Of a stretch of DNA of 64,000 nucleotides, positions 18,514-28,038 are shown in pieces. A program made the translations under genes and the position numbers. The DNA lies in NCBI RefSeq assembly GCF_025999095.1, contig NZ_AP024678.1, positions 1,705,527-1,769,526 on the forward strand. Direction: 5' to 3'. Each line of letters opens with the position of its first letter. Within the stretch, counting starts at the first letter, position 1. The DNA is from Thermosynechococcus sp. GTDB taxonomy: Bacteria; Cyanobacteriota; Cyanobacteriia; Thermosynechococcales; Thermosynechococcaceae. The notes under the pieces are model-generated. The model saw nothing but the letters and a program-made list of their open reading frames with translations. It was not told the origin of the DNA and ran no database searches.

Positions 18514-18554
18514 AAGAGCACCGACGACTGGCCGTGTTTCGTCTCGGTGCTCTT
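18514..18554 (-). promoter_or_regulatory. Strong hairpin in comM leader
   Basis: AAGAGCACCGA (18514-18524) and TCGGTGCTCTT (18544-18554) form a perfect 11-bp inverted repeat with a 19-base loop, ending 16 bases before the comM start. On the comM-coding strand the 3' arm is followed by TCTGATC, a weak pyrimidine tract. It may be a terminator of the upstream rph transcript, an attenuator of comM, or a translation-control stem. There is no room for a promoter between it and comM. Confidence 0.55.
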
Positions 18555-18670
18555 AACTGGTTCGCTCCTCACACACCTAATGACCTTAGCAGAAAAATCC
18601 TAGATTTGTCACCCTTGTGTAGGAATTTTCATGAAGTTTATTTGCAAAAGCCCAATTTCTGCCTCCAGTC

Positions 18671-19282
18671 TTAGCGGAGGCTGCCCAAGGTGTGCCGCCA
18701 AGCCAACTCTTTGCTGATAATTTCGAGCGATCGCTGCTCAGGACCAGTAAAAAGGGGTGTAATTGTTTCGAGAATTTGCGCTAACAGCGGTGCTGCATAG
18801 TTCCCCGTTGAGCGTAACAAATGGGCATAGTAGCGAAACTGCGCTTGACCTTGGGCATTGCGATGAAAGGCCAGCACCTCAGCGGTAGTCAATTGCCACA
18901 CGGGTGTATTTACGGGCACCACAAGAATGGGTATCCCCTGCTGGCCGTAGGCTCCATCCGCCCCAGTCACCAAATGACCAATCAGGGCAATCCAGAGGAG
19001 GGTGCGGGTTTCACTGACTAAATCGGGACTGAGAAAGGTGTCGGCACTGCTGGTGAGGCGAGGGCTGATCTGATGCAACTGGGGATTCAACAGTTGAGAG
19101 TTGTAAATGACCCCAACCGCCCAGTGGCGCTGCTCATCCTCAAGTTTGACAAAACGACCAAAGCCATAGTCTTCTGGGGCGGGGGGGTGGGGGACATCCA
19201 AGCGATCCACCAGTTGTGCTACATAATCGCAGTGGGCGTTGGACTTGACGATGTGTCCGAGGTAAATGGCCTGCTCACTCAT
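18671..19282 (-). CDS. HAS-barrel-like cyanobacterial protein
   Basis: A 203-residue soluble protein. The first 60 residues ([18 protein letters not shown] to GFGRFVKLE) resemble the HAS-barrel found at the start of HerA-type helicases, but the ATPase part is absent; the remaining 140 residues are unassigned. Its start overlaps the end of rph by eight bases, so the two are translationally coupled. A role in nucleic-acid metabolism is suggested only by this partner. The assignment of the barrel rests on pattern memory and is moderate. Confidence 0.6.
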   Translation of the reverse strand: MSEQAIYLGHIVKSNAHCDYVAQLVDRLDVPHPPAPEDYGFGRFVKLEDEQRHWAVGVIYNSQLLNPQLHQISPRLTSSADTFLSPDLVSETRTLLWIALIGHLVTGADGAYGQQGIPILVVPVNTPVWQLTTAEVLAFHRNAQGQAQFRYYAHLLRSTGNYAAPLLAQILETITPLFTGPEQRSLEIISKELAWRHTLGSLR

Positions 19283-20003
19283 GGCTTGTGGCTAAGACGC
19301 GCTGTTGAATCTCAATGAGTTCTTGAATACCTTGGCTGGCGACATCGAGAAGGCGAGCGAGGGTTGCCCGGTCGAAGGAACCCCTCTCCGCTGTGCCTTG
19401 AACCTCAATGAATTGACCACTGGCCGTCATCACCACATTGAAGTCCACACTGGCCGCCACATCCTCAGCGTAGCTCAAATCCAGATAGGGTTCACCATCA
19501 ATCAGCCCCACAGAGACTGCTGCCACTTGATGACACAGGGGAGATTCGCTGAGTACCCCTTGCTGCAGAAGGGCATTAAGGGCATCCACAAGGGCAATGT
19601 AGCCACCTGTAATCGCCAGTGATCGCGTGCCGGCATCAGCTTGGAGCACATCGGCATCCACAATTAGGGTGCACTCCCCCAATAGGGATAGGTTCAAGGC
19701 CGAGCGTAGGCTACGACCGATCAGGCGTTGGATTTCTTGGGTGCGCCCAGAGAGTTTAAGGAATTCTCGCTCTTGCCGTGGCCGCGTTGCACTCGGTAGC
19801 ATACGGTATTCGGCGGTGAGCCAGCCTTGGCCCGTGCCTTCTAAAAATTTGGGCACACCTTCCTTGCAACTGACGGTACACAGCACTTGCGTTTGCCCCG
19901 CTTGGGCGAGCACCGATCCTAAGGCAAATTGGGTAAAGTGCCGCTGAAACTGGTGCGATCGCAACTCCTGTGGTTGACGGCCATCGGGTCGCTGCCACCC
20001 CAT
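19275..20003 (-). CDS. rph: Ribonuclease PH
   Basis: Phosphate-dependent 3'-5' exoribonuclease that trims tRNA 3' ends; acts as a hexamer. Family motifs: [11 protein letters not shown] at the start, [51 protein letters not shown] and VDFNVVMT. The ATG at 20003 begins at MGWQRPDGR and has GGAG in front; the ATG five codons earlier is less likely. With the coupled downstream gene it forms a two-gene unit. Confidence 0.95.
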   Translation of the reverse strand: MGWQRPDGRQPQELRSHQFQRHFTQFALGSVLAQAGQTQVLCTVSCKEGVPKFLEGTGQGWLTAEYRMLPSATRPRQEREFLKLSGRTQEIQRLIGRSLRSALNLSLLGECTLIVDADVLQADAGTRSLAITGGYIALVDALNALLQQGVLSESPLCHQVAAVSVGLIDGEPYLDLSYAEDVAASVDFNVVMTASGQFIEVQGTAERGSFDRATLARLLDVASQGIQELIEIQQRVLATSHE

Positions 20004-20099
20004 GCTTTCTCCTCTCAATCACCTTCCCTATTAGAGCCTATTTTCTGGAGCGAGCGCGAGACCTTGCCCCTGGGCGATCGCCCGCCAATTGAGGATAAT

Positions 20100-20113
20100 G
20101 TAGTTATGGCTAC
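20100..20113 (+). promoter_or_regulatory. NtcA-binding site upstream of glnB
   Basis: GTA, eight bases, TAC: an exact match to the cyanobacterial nitrogen-regulator NtcA consensus. A -10-like TAAATA at 20137-20142 lies 23 bases downstream, the class II activation spacing known for NtcA promoters. This indicates induction of glnB under nitrogen limitation. Motif and spacing are seen; binding is inferred. Confidence 0.75.
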
Positions 20114-20163
20114 ACGTGATACTCTTTTGCCAATGCTAAATAAAGATTAGCCCGTTGCCATAA

Positions 20164-20517
<354 letters not shown>

Positions 20518-20523
20518 GGGCGG

Positions 20524-21384
20524 ATGCCAAAGATCTCAGGTCAAACCCGGCTGCTGGGGGTCATTGGGGACCCGATTGAGCACACCCTCTCCCCTGCAAT
20601 GCACAATGCTGCGCTGGAGCATTTGGGGTTGAACTATGTCTATGTGCCCTTTTGGGTCAAGCCACAGCAGTTGGAGGGGGCGATCGCTGGCCTAGAGGCC
20701 CTCAACGTCGTCGGCTTTAATGTCACCCTTCCCCACAAAGAAACCATCCTCCCCTATTTGGCGGATGTCAGCGACCTCGCCCAGCAGGTCGGGGCAGTCA
20801 ACACCGTCTATCGCAGTGAAAAGGGGTGGGTCGGCACGAATACCGATGTGCATGGCTTCTTGGCACCACTGCGGCAACAACCCTGCCAATGGTCGGAGAT
20901 GGCAGTTTTAGTCTTGGGCTATGGGGGGGCAGCGCGAGCCGTCGTCACTGCCTGTTATAACTTGGGCTGTCGGCAGATCGCTATCAGCGGTCGCCAAAGG
21001 GAACGGCTACAGGCCTTTGTGGCCAGTTGGCCACAGATGTCTCTCCATCCTGTGCCTTGGTCAGAGCGCGCCACGGTTTTAGAGAAAATCAGCCTTGTGG
21101 TCAATACCACTCCCATCGGTATGGCTCCCCATCCTGGCGCCACCCCCCTCACAGCCGAAGATCTGGCAAAATTACCCGCCACCGCCATTGTCTATGACCT
21201 TATTTACAAGCCTCGTCCTACCCTGCTTTTACAATTGGCGATGGCACGGGGACTGCAAACCTTCGATGGCCTTGCCATGCTTCTCCATCAAGGAGCCGCA
21301 GCCCTGGAGTACTGGATTGGCCAGCCCGCGCCCACTGCTATGATGGCCACTGCCCTTGAAGCGGCCCTAGGGATGGAGCAATAA
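20524..21384 (+). CDS. aroE: Shikimate dehydrogenase
   Basis: NADPH-dependent reduction of 3-dehydroshikimate to shikimate in aromatic amino-acid synthesis. Motifs: LSPAMHNAALE (shikimate-binding serine), GFNVTLPHKE (catalytic lysine), GAVNT, TNTDVHGF (catalytic aspartate) and GYGGAARAV (nucleotide binding). The 286 residues are of normal length. It sits only six bases after glnB, so part of its expression may come from the NtcA-regulated promoter. Confidence 0.95.
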   Translation: MPKISGQTRLLGVIGDPIEHTLSPAMHNAALEHLGLNYVYVPFWVKPQQLEGAIAGLEALNVVGFNVTLPHKETILPYLADVSDLAQQVGAVNTVYRSEKGWVGTNTDVHGFLAPLRQQPCQWSEMAVLVLGYGGAARAVVTACYNLGCRQIAISGRQRERLQAFVASWPQMSLHPVPWSERATVLEKISLVVNTTPIGMAPHPGATPLTAEDLAKLPATAIVYDLIYKPRPTLLLQLAMARGLQTFDGLAMLLHQGAAALEYWIGQPAPTAMMATALEAALGMEQ

Positions 21385-21385
21385 C

Positions 21386-21595
21386 ATGGCACCTTGGCGG
21401 TCAGAACTGATGTGGTTAGCCGCGGTGTTGCTGGTGTCGCTTCTTATTTCCCTAGGAATTAAATTTGCCGCACCCCTTTATCCCTTACCCCCCAGGTTCG
21501 GTGTGATTGCCCTGCTGCTCCTTTTACCAGCAGCGTTGATGGCAATTGTTTTACTGACCCTCAACCAAAGCGATAGCCAAAACCCCGCACCGTAA
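21386..21595 (+). CDS. Small two-helix membrane protein
   Basis: A 69-residue protein with two predicted membrane helices, about 9-30 (WLAAVLLVSLLISLGIKFA) and 39-60, and a short polar tail. It starts one base after the aroE stop (TAACATG), suggesting coupling, and its last 35 bases overlap the convergent response-regulator gene. No family was recognised. Hydrophobic pattern and position support a real gene, but it is short. Confidence 0.5.
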   Translation: MAPWRSELMWLAAVLLVSLLISLGIKFAAPLYPLPPRFGVIALLLLLPAALMAIVLLTLNQSDSQNPAP

Positions 21596-22331
21596 GAATG
21601 TAGTGGGGACGACTGGGATCGGTTTCAATTTTCTCCCGCAGCCAGCGGATGTGGACATCAACCGTTTTGCTGTCGCCGACAAAGTCAGGCCCCCACACCT
21701 GATCGAGCAATTGCTCCCGTGGCCAAACGCGGCGGGGGTGGCGCATAAACAGCTCGAGCAGTTTGTATTCTTTGGGGGAGAGATTGAGCTCCTCGCCCCG
21801 CAGGGTTACGCGGCATTCTTGGGGATAGAGACAGAGATCGCGAAAGCGCAGCACCAGTGGCACCGTAGCCTGTTGAGTTTGTGCCCGCCGTAAGAGGGCA
21901 CGGCAGCGGGCCAGCATCTCCCGCATGCCAAAGGGCTTAGCCAAGTAGTCATCTGCACCAATTTCCAGGCCGACCACGCGATCGATTTCACTCCCTTTGG
22001 CACTGATCATGAGGATGGGAACCGTGCAACCTTGACGGCGAATGAACCGGCATAGATCCAGTCCACTAATACCCGGCAGAATTACATCTAGGATGATGAG
22101 GTGTATCTCTGCATCTTTAGCTGAGCTGTCCGTGAAGAGATAGTTATTTATGAGATTGAGGGCTTCATAACCATCGGTGGCCACAAGGGCGTGGTACCCC
22201 TCTTCCTCCAAAGCAAGCACAAGGGTCTCGCGAATTAGGTCTTCGTCTTCAATCACTAATATGTTGGCAAGGGTAGCTAGGGGGATACGAGAGGCCTCTG
22301 GCGGTTCGGCAACAGTCTCGGTAGAAAGCAT
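21561..22331 (-). CDS. OmpR/PhoB-family response regulator
   Basis: Two-component regulator: receiver domain (about 23-150) with IEDED acidic pocket, phospho-acceptor in LIILDVILPGISGLD and KPF lysine near 133; C-terminal winged helix (about 160-256) with LNLSPKEYKLLELF and VDVHIRWLREKIE. The receiver sequence is close to my recollection of the phosphate regulator SphR, but NblR-type regulators are similar, so I leave it unnamed. No histidine kinase is adjacent. Confidence 0.85.
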   Translation of the reverse strand: MLSTETVAEPPEASRIPLATLANILVIEDEDLIRETLVLALEEEGYHALVATDGYEALNLINNYLFTDSSAKDAEIHLIILDVILPGISGLDLCRFIRRQGCTVPILMISAKGSEIDRVVGLEIGADDYLAKPFGMREMLARCRALLRRAQTQQATVPLVLRFRDLCLYPQECRVTLRGEELNLSPKEYKLLELFMRHPRRVWPREQLLDQVWGPDFVGDSKTVDVHIRWLREKIETDPSRPHYILTVRGFGYRFG

Positions 22332-22386
22332 AGAAAACCGGCGTAGTGCTTGGTCGGCTTTATTCTATCACTGAGATTTGCTGGCC

Positions 22387-23286
22387 CTATTCGTTCTTAA
22401 AGTTCATTGGACCCTTATAGTTACTGAGGCGGCTGAGTTCCCTCAGCGATCGCGTGCCGGAGTAGAGCTGATCATGAATTTCCCACGTGGGATAGCCCTG
22501 AATGCCCTTGGCACGGCAGCGCTCTACCTGTGGCTTGGCACCATTGGGGTCACACTCGACATAGTTCAACTCACGGACTGCCTGCTTGCCAAAGAGTTCC
22601 TTTTGATCATGGCAGTGGCTGCACCAATAGGCGCCGTACATAACTGCCCCCACCTGGGTTAAATGGCGCGCTAAGGCCATTTCTGCAGGACCTGAGGTAT
22701 TGACAACGGGAATGCCGGGGCCATCGGTGTTAGCCAGGCGGGCATTGTAGATGCCAAAAACACCCACGAGCGTAATAACCGCAACAATCACACCGTTAAA
22801 AAAGAGTTGGCCGCGATCGCTCCACTCATGACCGACAATTGTCAAGAGGAGCAAAGTAACGCTAAAGACGGCCGAGGCAATGCAATAGGAACAACTGGCT
22901 TTAATCTCGGTGGCAAGAATATACATCAGGTAACCACTGAAGCTGGCCATGGCTATGGCCCCCAGAAAGAGCAAAAGCCAAGTGGTGGCTTCAGCTTGAC
23001 GGCGCAATTCTTTCTGCTGAGGCTCCCTCAACAGCAGTGGCAAGGCTGCCAGAGACAGCATTCCTGTGTAGGCCACAAAACCAAAGAGGGACAGGGGAAT
23101 GCCAAATACAGTGGCCCACGGACTGTTGAGGACGACATCGCAACCACTCGTAGGGCAAGCAACTTCTCTATTGGTGATCTTCGCGATCGTGAGGTAGGCT
23201 GTCACGAGCATTCCCGCCAGCGCAACCCCGCCAATCAGCCAGCGGGACCAACGATAGATCCAAGGGGTAGAGCGTCGTCGAGCCAT
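22387..23286 (-). CDS. Vitamin K epoxide reductase-thioredoxin fusion
   Basis: Membrane thiol oxidase that makes disulfides, known from cyanobacteria and as LTO1 in chloroplasts. VKOR part (about 15-185): four or five helices, a loop pair ACPTSGCD and active-site CSYC near residue 132 facing the quinone. The C-terminal thioredoxin-like domain has YWCSHC near 220. Together they carry electrons from new disulfides to quinones, probably in the thylakoid lumen or periplasm. It stands alone on the minus strand. Confidence 0.9.
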   Translation of the reverse strand: MARRRSTPWIYRWSRWLIGGVALAGMLVTAYLTIAKITNREVACPTSGCDVVLNSPWATVFGIPLSLFGFVAYTGMLSLAALPLLLREPQQKELRRQAEATTWLLLFLGAIAMASFSGYLMYILATEIKASCSYCIASAVFSVTLLLLTIVGHEWSDRGQLFFNGVIVAVITLVGVFGIYNARLANTDGPGIPVVNTSGPAEMALARHLTQVGAVMYGAYWCSHCHDQKELFGKQAVRELNYVECDPNGAKPQVERCRAKGIQGYPTWEIHDQLYSGTRSLRELSRLSNYKGPMNFKNE

Positions 23287-23341
23287 TAGTGAGCCTCAGG
23301 ATTGAATCACTATTTATGAGCATCATTATACTAGCTACATC

Positions 23342-24271
23342 CTAGCTACTAGAGAGCACCGCTTGGGCATTGCGCCGCCATTGTTCCGGTTTGATTCGCC
23401 GCAGCGCCGAGCCGCGGGTGAGTTCGTCCCAGGTTTGCTCGCTGAGGCTAGCGAGTTCCTCAGGTGTAGTGTCAAGGAGGGGCGATCGCGCCGCAAAGTC
23501 AGCCACATCCGTTGGTTGGGCAAAGCGTTGATTCCACGGGCAGACCTCTTGGCAAATGTCACAGCCGGCAACCCAGCCTTCTAAGTGAGCAGCAATTGCG
23601 GCGGGAAGTTCGGCGGCACGGTTTTCGATCGTGTGGTAGGCGATGCAGCGGTTGGCATCCACCACATAGGGTTCGACAATGGCAGCCGTGGGGCAGGCAG
23701 TTAAACAGCGGGTGCAGGTACCGCAGTGATTGGTGTGGGGGCGATCGCCCGTTAACTCCAAGGTGGTGATTAATTCCCCCAGGAGAATCCACGAGCCATA
23801 CTGCCGTGAAATCACATTGCTGTGCTTGCCGATCCAACCGATTCCTGCTTGTTCTGCCCAAACTTTGTCCTGCACAGGACCGGTATCCACATACCAGCGA
23901 TAGGCTATTTCTGGCACTTGGGACTGCAACCATTGCCCCAAAGCTTGTAACCGTTTGCCCAGGACCCGATGGTAATCTCGCCCCCAGGCATAGCGGGCAA
24001 TTTTCACCTTAGGAGGGGGCTGGGGAGCCGGCTGATAGTAGTTAAGGGCAACGGCAATGATCGATCGCGCTCCCGGCAGAACGGCTTGAATGTCCTGTCG
24101 CCGCGGGTTGGCCATCCATTCCATGTCCGCTTGAAATCCTTGGGCTAACCAGCGTTGGAGGGCGGCAACCCCAGAAGGATGGGCATCCGTATAGGTGCGC
24201 AAATCCACAATCCCCACCCGATGGAACCCCAACTGATGGGCAAATTGCTTAATCGCAGTAGCACTCACCAT
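23342..24271 (-). CDS. queG: Epoxyqueuosine reductase
   Basis: Cobalamin- and Fe-S-dependent enzyme for the last step of queuosine synthesis in tRNA. Motifs: two 4Fe-4S cysteine sets, [16 protein letters not shown] and [11 protein letters not shown], and [21 protein letters not shown] containing the catalytic aspartate region. ATG at 24271 gives 309 residues, close to the usual core plus a short tail; longer starts would run into the divergent purE gene. The C-terminal HEAT-like repeat of longer QueG proteins is absent, as in many cyanobacteria. Confidence 0.88.
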   Translation of the reverse strand: MVSATAIKQFAHQLGFHRVGIVDLRTYTDAHPSGVAALQRWLAQGFQADMEWMANPRRQDIQAVLPGARSIIAVALNYYQPAPQPPPKVKIARYAWGRDYHRVLGKRLQALGQWLQSQVPEIAYRWYVDTGPVQDKVWAEQAGIGWIGKHSNVISRQYGSWILLGELITTLELTGDRPHTNHCGTCTRCLTACPTAAIVEPYVVDANRCIAYHTIENRAAELPAAIAAHLEGWVAGCDICQEVCPWNQRFAQPTDVADFAARSPLLDTTPEELASLSEQTWDELTRGSALRRIKPEQWRRNAQAVLSSS

Positions 24272-24347
24272 AGAGAAATAATATCTCGCTCCACTCAAAA
24301 GAGCTGTAGGATGAGGTTGCACCTTTGCTGCGGGAGTAAGAAGAGGC

Positions 24348-24869
24348 ATGTCAGAAACGCCGCTGGTTGCCATTGTCATGGGCAGTGATTCCGATTTGCC
24401 GACCATGCAGGGGGCGATCGCCATTTGTGAGCGCTTTGGCCTTCCCTATGAAGTGGCGATTCTCTCAGCCCACCGCACTCCCCTTGCCATGGTGGAATTT
24501 GCTCAAAATGCCCATCAGCGGGGTCTAAAAGTCATTATTGCCGGTGCGGGGGGTGCTGCTCACTTGCCGGGCATGATAGCCTCCCTAACCCCCCTCCCCG
24601 TGATTGGCGTCCCTGTGCCGAGCCGCCATTTGCAGGGGCTGGACTCCCTCTACTCAATTGTGCAGATGCCGGCTGGGATCCCCGTCGCCACGGTTGCCAT
24701 TGGCAATGCCCAAAATGCAGGCCTATTGGCCGTCCAACTGTTGGCCAGTCATGATCCAGAGCTGCTGAAGCAAGTGATTGCCTATCGTCAAGAATTAGCA
24801 GCCACGGTCAGCGCCAAGAATGAAAAACTGCAAACACTCGGGGCTAGCGCTTATCTGAAACAGCAGTAA
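24348..24869 (+). CDS. purE: N5-carboxyaminoimidazole ribonucleotide mutase
   Basis: Purine pathway enzyme converting N5-CAIR to CAIR; octameric. Motifs: [10 protein letters not shown] (phosphate binding), SAHRTP (catalytic histidine), [11 protein letters not shown] and [10 protein letters not shown]. The 173 residues are normal. Divergent from queG with a 76-base gap; the end overlaps the convergent unknown gene by 26 bases. Confidence 0.95.
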   Translation: MSETPLVAIVMGSDSDLPTMQGAIAICERFGLPYEVAILSAHRTPLAMVEFAQNAHQRGLKVIIAGAGGAAHLPGMIASLTPLPVIGVPVPSRHLQGLDSLYSIVQMPAGIPVATVAIGNAQNAGLLAVQLLASHDPELLKQVIAYRQELAATVSAKNEKLQTLGASAYLKQQ

Positions 24870-25539
24870 TCCCTGATTCAGATCGAAGGGAAGAACCCGA
24901 GAGCCCCGCCTTTTGTAGATCATGTCTAAAGAGGGGGAGAATACAACGACATTGATCAATAAAACTCACTAACCATGTTTCCAACTGCTCCTGTTGGCTT
25001 GAGTTGACCAAAACCTGCTGAGGCGGTAGAGCGCCGTGGTAGGTAATGGAACCGTCATCGCTGACAAGGAAATCAGCACACCAGCTACTAGGGGGGCGTG
25101 AGGCTCGCCAGTAATTGGCAACAATTCTGCTGCCTAAATACTTTTGAGCTACTTTGCTAACGCGGTTCAAGTGCTCCAGCACCTGAGCCAGTTGCAGCGG
25201 CGCCTGAGCAGCAGAAGCGGCGCTGATCTCAGAGGGAGCAACCGCTGTTGGTGGCGTCACCCCCAAGATACGGAATAGTTTCTGCTCCAGGGTTTTTAGC
25301 TGCACAGAGGCATCAGAATTCCCCGCGGCGGTGCGACTGAGGGAGCGGTGCAGGCGCACAATCATTTCCACTGCTGCCACTTCTGAAGGCGCTAAAGATT
25401 CGAGGCGAGAAAGAATATCCTGCTCCCGATGCTGCGCCGCTTTTTCCAAATTCTGCTCTAGCCACGCCAAGGGAGCGCTGCCTTGGTTGAGCAACCGCAG
25501 GATGTAATGCCGAGTCATTGGCGTCAGTGGGGTTCCCAT
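24844..25539 (-). CDS. Cyanobacterial protein of unknown function
   Basis: About 231 residues, soluble, with an alpha-helical N-terminal half ([22 protein letters not shown]) and an Ala/Pro-rich linker near 110-125. The C-terminal half contains [15 protein letters not shown] and a predicted beta-rich patch. No domain was recognised. ATG at 25539 ([11 protein letters not shown]) is preferred; the frame is open further upstream to 25617, but that part is lysine-rich low complexity with no clear ribosome-binding site. Confidence 0.55.
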   Translation of the reverse strand: MGTPLTPMTRHYILRLLNQGSAPLAWLEQNLEKAAQHREQDILSRLESLAPSEVAAVEMIVRLHRSLSRTAAGNSDASVQLKTLEQKLFRILGVTPPTAVAPSEISAASAAQAPLQLAQVLEHLNRVSKVAQKYLGSRIVANYWRASRPPSSWCADFLVSDDGSITYHGALPPQQVLVNSSQQEQLETWLVSFIDQCRCILPLFRHDLQKAGLSGSSLRSESGITAVSDKR

Positions 25540-25718
25540 CGTTTTTGTCTTTCTCTTCTTTCTCTGAGGGATGCAGGTGCTTAGTTGCCATGTTAGGGGA
25601 GATAAGGAATTGATCAACCCGTGACCCCAAAAATTAGGGGAGCAAGAAGCGTTGGCGCTCTAGTTAATGCCGGCGCTGGGGATGAAATTGAATTAAAATA
25701 TACGTACTCGAATTCACT

Positions 25719-27977
25719 ATGCTGCTTTCTCGATCGCCTGCCGCCATGAACGCTTTTGCACCTAGCTTGCCGACTGATATTGAATTACCCGATTGGTTAG
25801 CGACGTGCCTGCAAAATCCAAATCCTGAGAATGGGGATGATTTGGTTTGTCGAGCGTTTCAATTTGCCTATGACTTGCACCAAGGACAGCGGCGGGCCTC
25901 AGGGGAACCCTACATTGCCCATCCTGTGGCAGTGGCGAGTATTTTGCGGGATTTAGGGGGTGGGCCAGCGCTTATGGCGGCGGGGTTGCTCCACGATGTG
26001 ATTGAGGATACCGCTATTACTGCAGAGGAGCTAGAAGCAAATTTTGGTGCTGAGGTGCGGCGACTGGTGGAAGGGGTCACCAAGCTCTCGAAGTTTAACT
26101 TCTCCAGTAAAACGGAGCGGCAAGCGGAAAGTTTCCGGCGCATGTTTTTGGCGATGGCGCAGGATATTCGTGTCATCGTCGTCAAGCTGGCCGATCGCCT
26201 GCACAATATGCGCACCCTGGAGTATCTGCCGGAAGATCGCCGCCGTGCCATTGCCCAAGAAACCCGGGATGTCTTTGCTCCTTTGGCCAACCGCTTGGGG
26301 ATTTGGCGGATCAAGTGGGAACTCGAGGATTTGGCCTTTAAGTACCTGGAGCCAGAGGCCTACCGCCGCATTCAAGAATTGGTGGCCGAAAAGCGCGCCA
26401 ATCGCGAGGCCCAACTGCAGCAGGCCATTCAAATTCTTCAAGAGCGGTTATCGGGGATGGGCTTTGGCTACCTAGAAATTAGTGGCCGTCCCAAGCACCT
26501 CTACAGCATCTACCAAAAAATGATGCGGCAGCAGAAAGAATTCCATGAAATCTATGATATAGCAGGCATTCGCATCCTTGTAGCCACAAAGGATGAGTGC
26601 TATCGTGCCCTTGCGATTGTCCATGACTGTTTTCTTTCGGTGCCGGGGCGGTTCAAGGACTACATTAGTCTGCCCAAACCCAACCAGTATCAATCGCTGC
26701 ACACCGTAGTTATTGGCCTCGGTGGACGCCCCTTGGAGGTGCAAATTCGCACCTTGGCGATGCACCACGTCTCTGAGTATGGCATTGCTGCCCACTGGAA
26801 GTACAAAGAAACGGGTCACTCCTTGCCGCAGCAGTGGAGTGTCCAAGATCAAAAATTTACGTGGCTACGCCAACTGCTGGATTGGCAAAATGACCTCAAG
26901 GATGCGCAGGAATATCTTGACAGCATTCGCGATGATCTCTTTGATAAGGAGGTCTATGTTTTCACGCCCCAAGGGGATGTCCTTGCCCTGCAACAGGGGG
27001 CAACGCCCCTTGACTTTGCCTACCGTATTCACACCGATATCGGGAATCACTGTGCTGGGGCACGGGTGAATGGTCGGATGGTGCCCTTAGATACCCCCCT
27101 GCGCAATGGCGACATTGTGGAAATTCTCACTCAAAAAACAGCTCACCCCAGTTTGGATTGGTTGAACTTTGTTAAAACAACAACGGCACGCAACCGTATT
27201 CGCCAGTGGTACAAGCGATCGCGCCGTGAGGAAAACCTGCAACGGGGACGGGAATTACTAGAGAAAGAACTGGGCAAAGCCGGTTTGGAAGCACTCCTGA
27301 AGTCACCGCAAATGCAGCAGGTGGCAGAGCGCAGCAACTACCAAAGTGTGGATGACCTAGTGGCGGCCCTGGGCTATGGTGAAATCACGCTGAATCTGGT
27401 GGTGAATCGGCTGCGGGCAATTACCCTGGCACGTCCAGAGACAACTCCACTGGAACTGCCTTCGGAATCGGCCCCTGTTAACCGTGTACCGGCAACCACA
27501 AAACCCAGTGATTCTCCGATTCTGGGGGTGGAGGGCTTGGTTTATCACATTGCCGGCTGCTGTTGTCCTGTGCCCGATGAGCCGATTATTGGTGTAGTGA
27601 CGCTGGGCAGTCGGGGTATTTCCATTCATCGTCAGGGCTGTAGCAGCCTAGAGGCGGTGTCGAGCGATCGCCTGATTCCGGTGAGTTGGAATACCAACGT
27701 CAATCAACACCGTCCCCAAACCTACCCTGTGGATGTGCAAATTGAGGTCATTGATCGCGTTGGTATTCTTAAGGATATTTTGACCCGTTTAACCGATCAT
27801 CAAATTAATGTACGGCGAGCCAATGTCCACACGCATCCGACGGGCACAGCAACTATTGATTTGTGTATTGATATTGTGAATGCAAAGCAGTTGGATCGTA
27901 TCTTGGCGCAAATTAGAAAAATCACTGATGTCCTCAACATTTGTCGCCGTCAGCCAACGGAAGTCAGTTCTCCCTAA
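25719..27977 (+). CDS. spoT: Bifunctional (p)ppGpp synthetase/hydrolase
   Basis: RelA/SpoT homologue controlling the stringent alarmone. N-terminal HD hydrolase with H68 (AHPVAV) and H92-D93 (HDVIEDT) intact; synthetase domain (about 260-370) with RFKDYISLPKPNQYQSLHT; TGS domain (about 405-465) with YVFTPQGDVLALQQGATPLDFA; zinc-finger-like helical part with AGCCCPVP; C-terminal ACT domain (about 675-750). The 752 residues are standard, and both activities look intact. ATG at 25719 or 25746 could be the start. Confidence 0.94.
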   Translation: MLLSRSPAAMNAFAPSLPTDIELPDWLATCLQNPNPENGDDLVCRAFQFAYDLHQGQRRASGEPYIAHPVAVASILRDLGGGPALMAAGLLHDVIEDTAITAEELEANFGAEVRRLVEGVTKLSKFNFSSKTERQAESFRRMFLAMAQDIRVIVVKLADRLHNMRTLEYLPEDRRRAIAQETRDVFAPLANRLGIWRIKWELEDLAFKYLEPEAYRRIQELVAEKRANREAQLQQAIQILQERLSGMGFGYLEISGRPKHLYSIYQKMMRQQKEFHEIYDIAGIRILVATKDECYRALAIVHDCFLSVPGRFKDYISLPKPNQYQSLHTVVIGLGGRPLEVQIRTLAMHHVSEYGIAAHWKYKETGHSLPQQWSVQDQKFTWLRQLLDWQNDLKDAQEYLDSIRDDLFDKEVYVFTPQGDVLALQQGATPLDFAYRIHTDIGNHCAGARVNGRMVPLDTPLRNGDIVEILTQKTAHPSLDWLNFVKTTTARNRIRQWYKRSRREENLQRGRELLEKELGKAGLEALLKSPQMQQVAERSNYQSVDDLVAALGYGEITLNLVVNRLRAITLARPETTPLELPSESAPVNRVPATTKPSDSPILGVEGLVYHIAGCCCPVPDEPIIGVVTLGSRGISIHRQGCSSLEAVSSDRLIPVSWNTNVNQHRPQTYPVDVQIEVIDRVGILKDILTRLTDHQINVRRANVHTHPTGTATIDLCIDIVNAKQLDRILAQIRKITDVLNICRRQPTEVSSP

Positions 27978-28038
27978 GTAGGATCGTCGGCTCCCAGCCC
28001 CCCAAGGACGATTAAGGAGACAATTAAGGAATGCGTTT

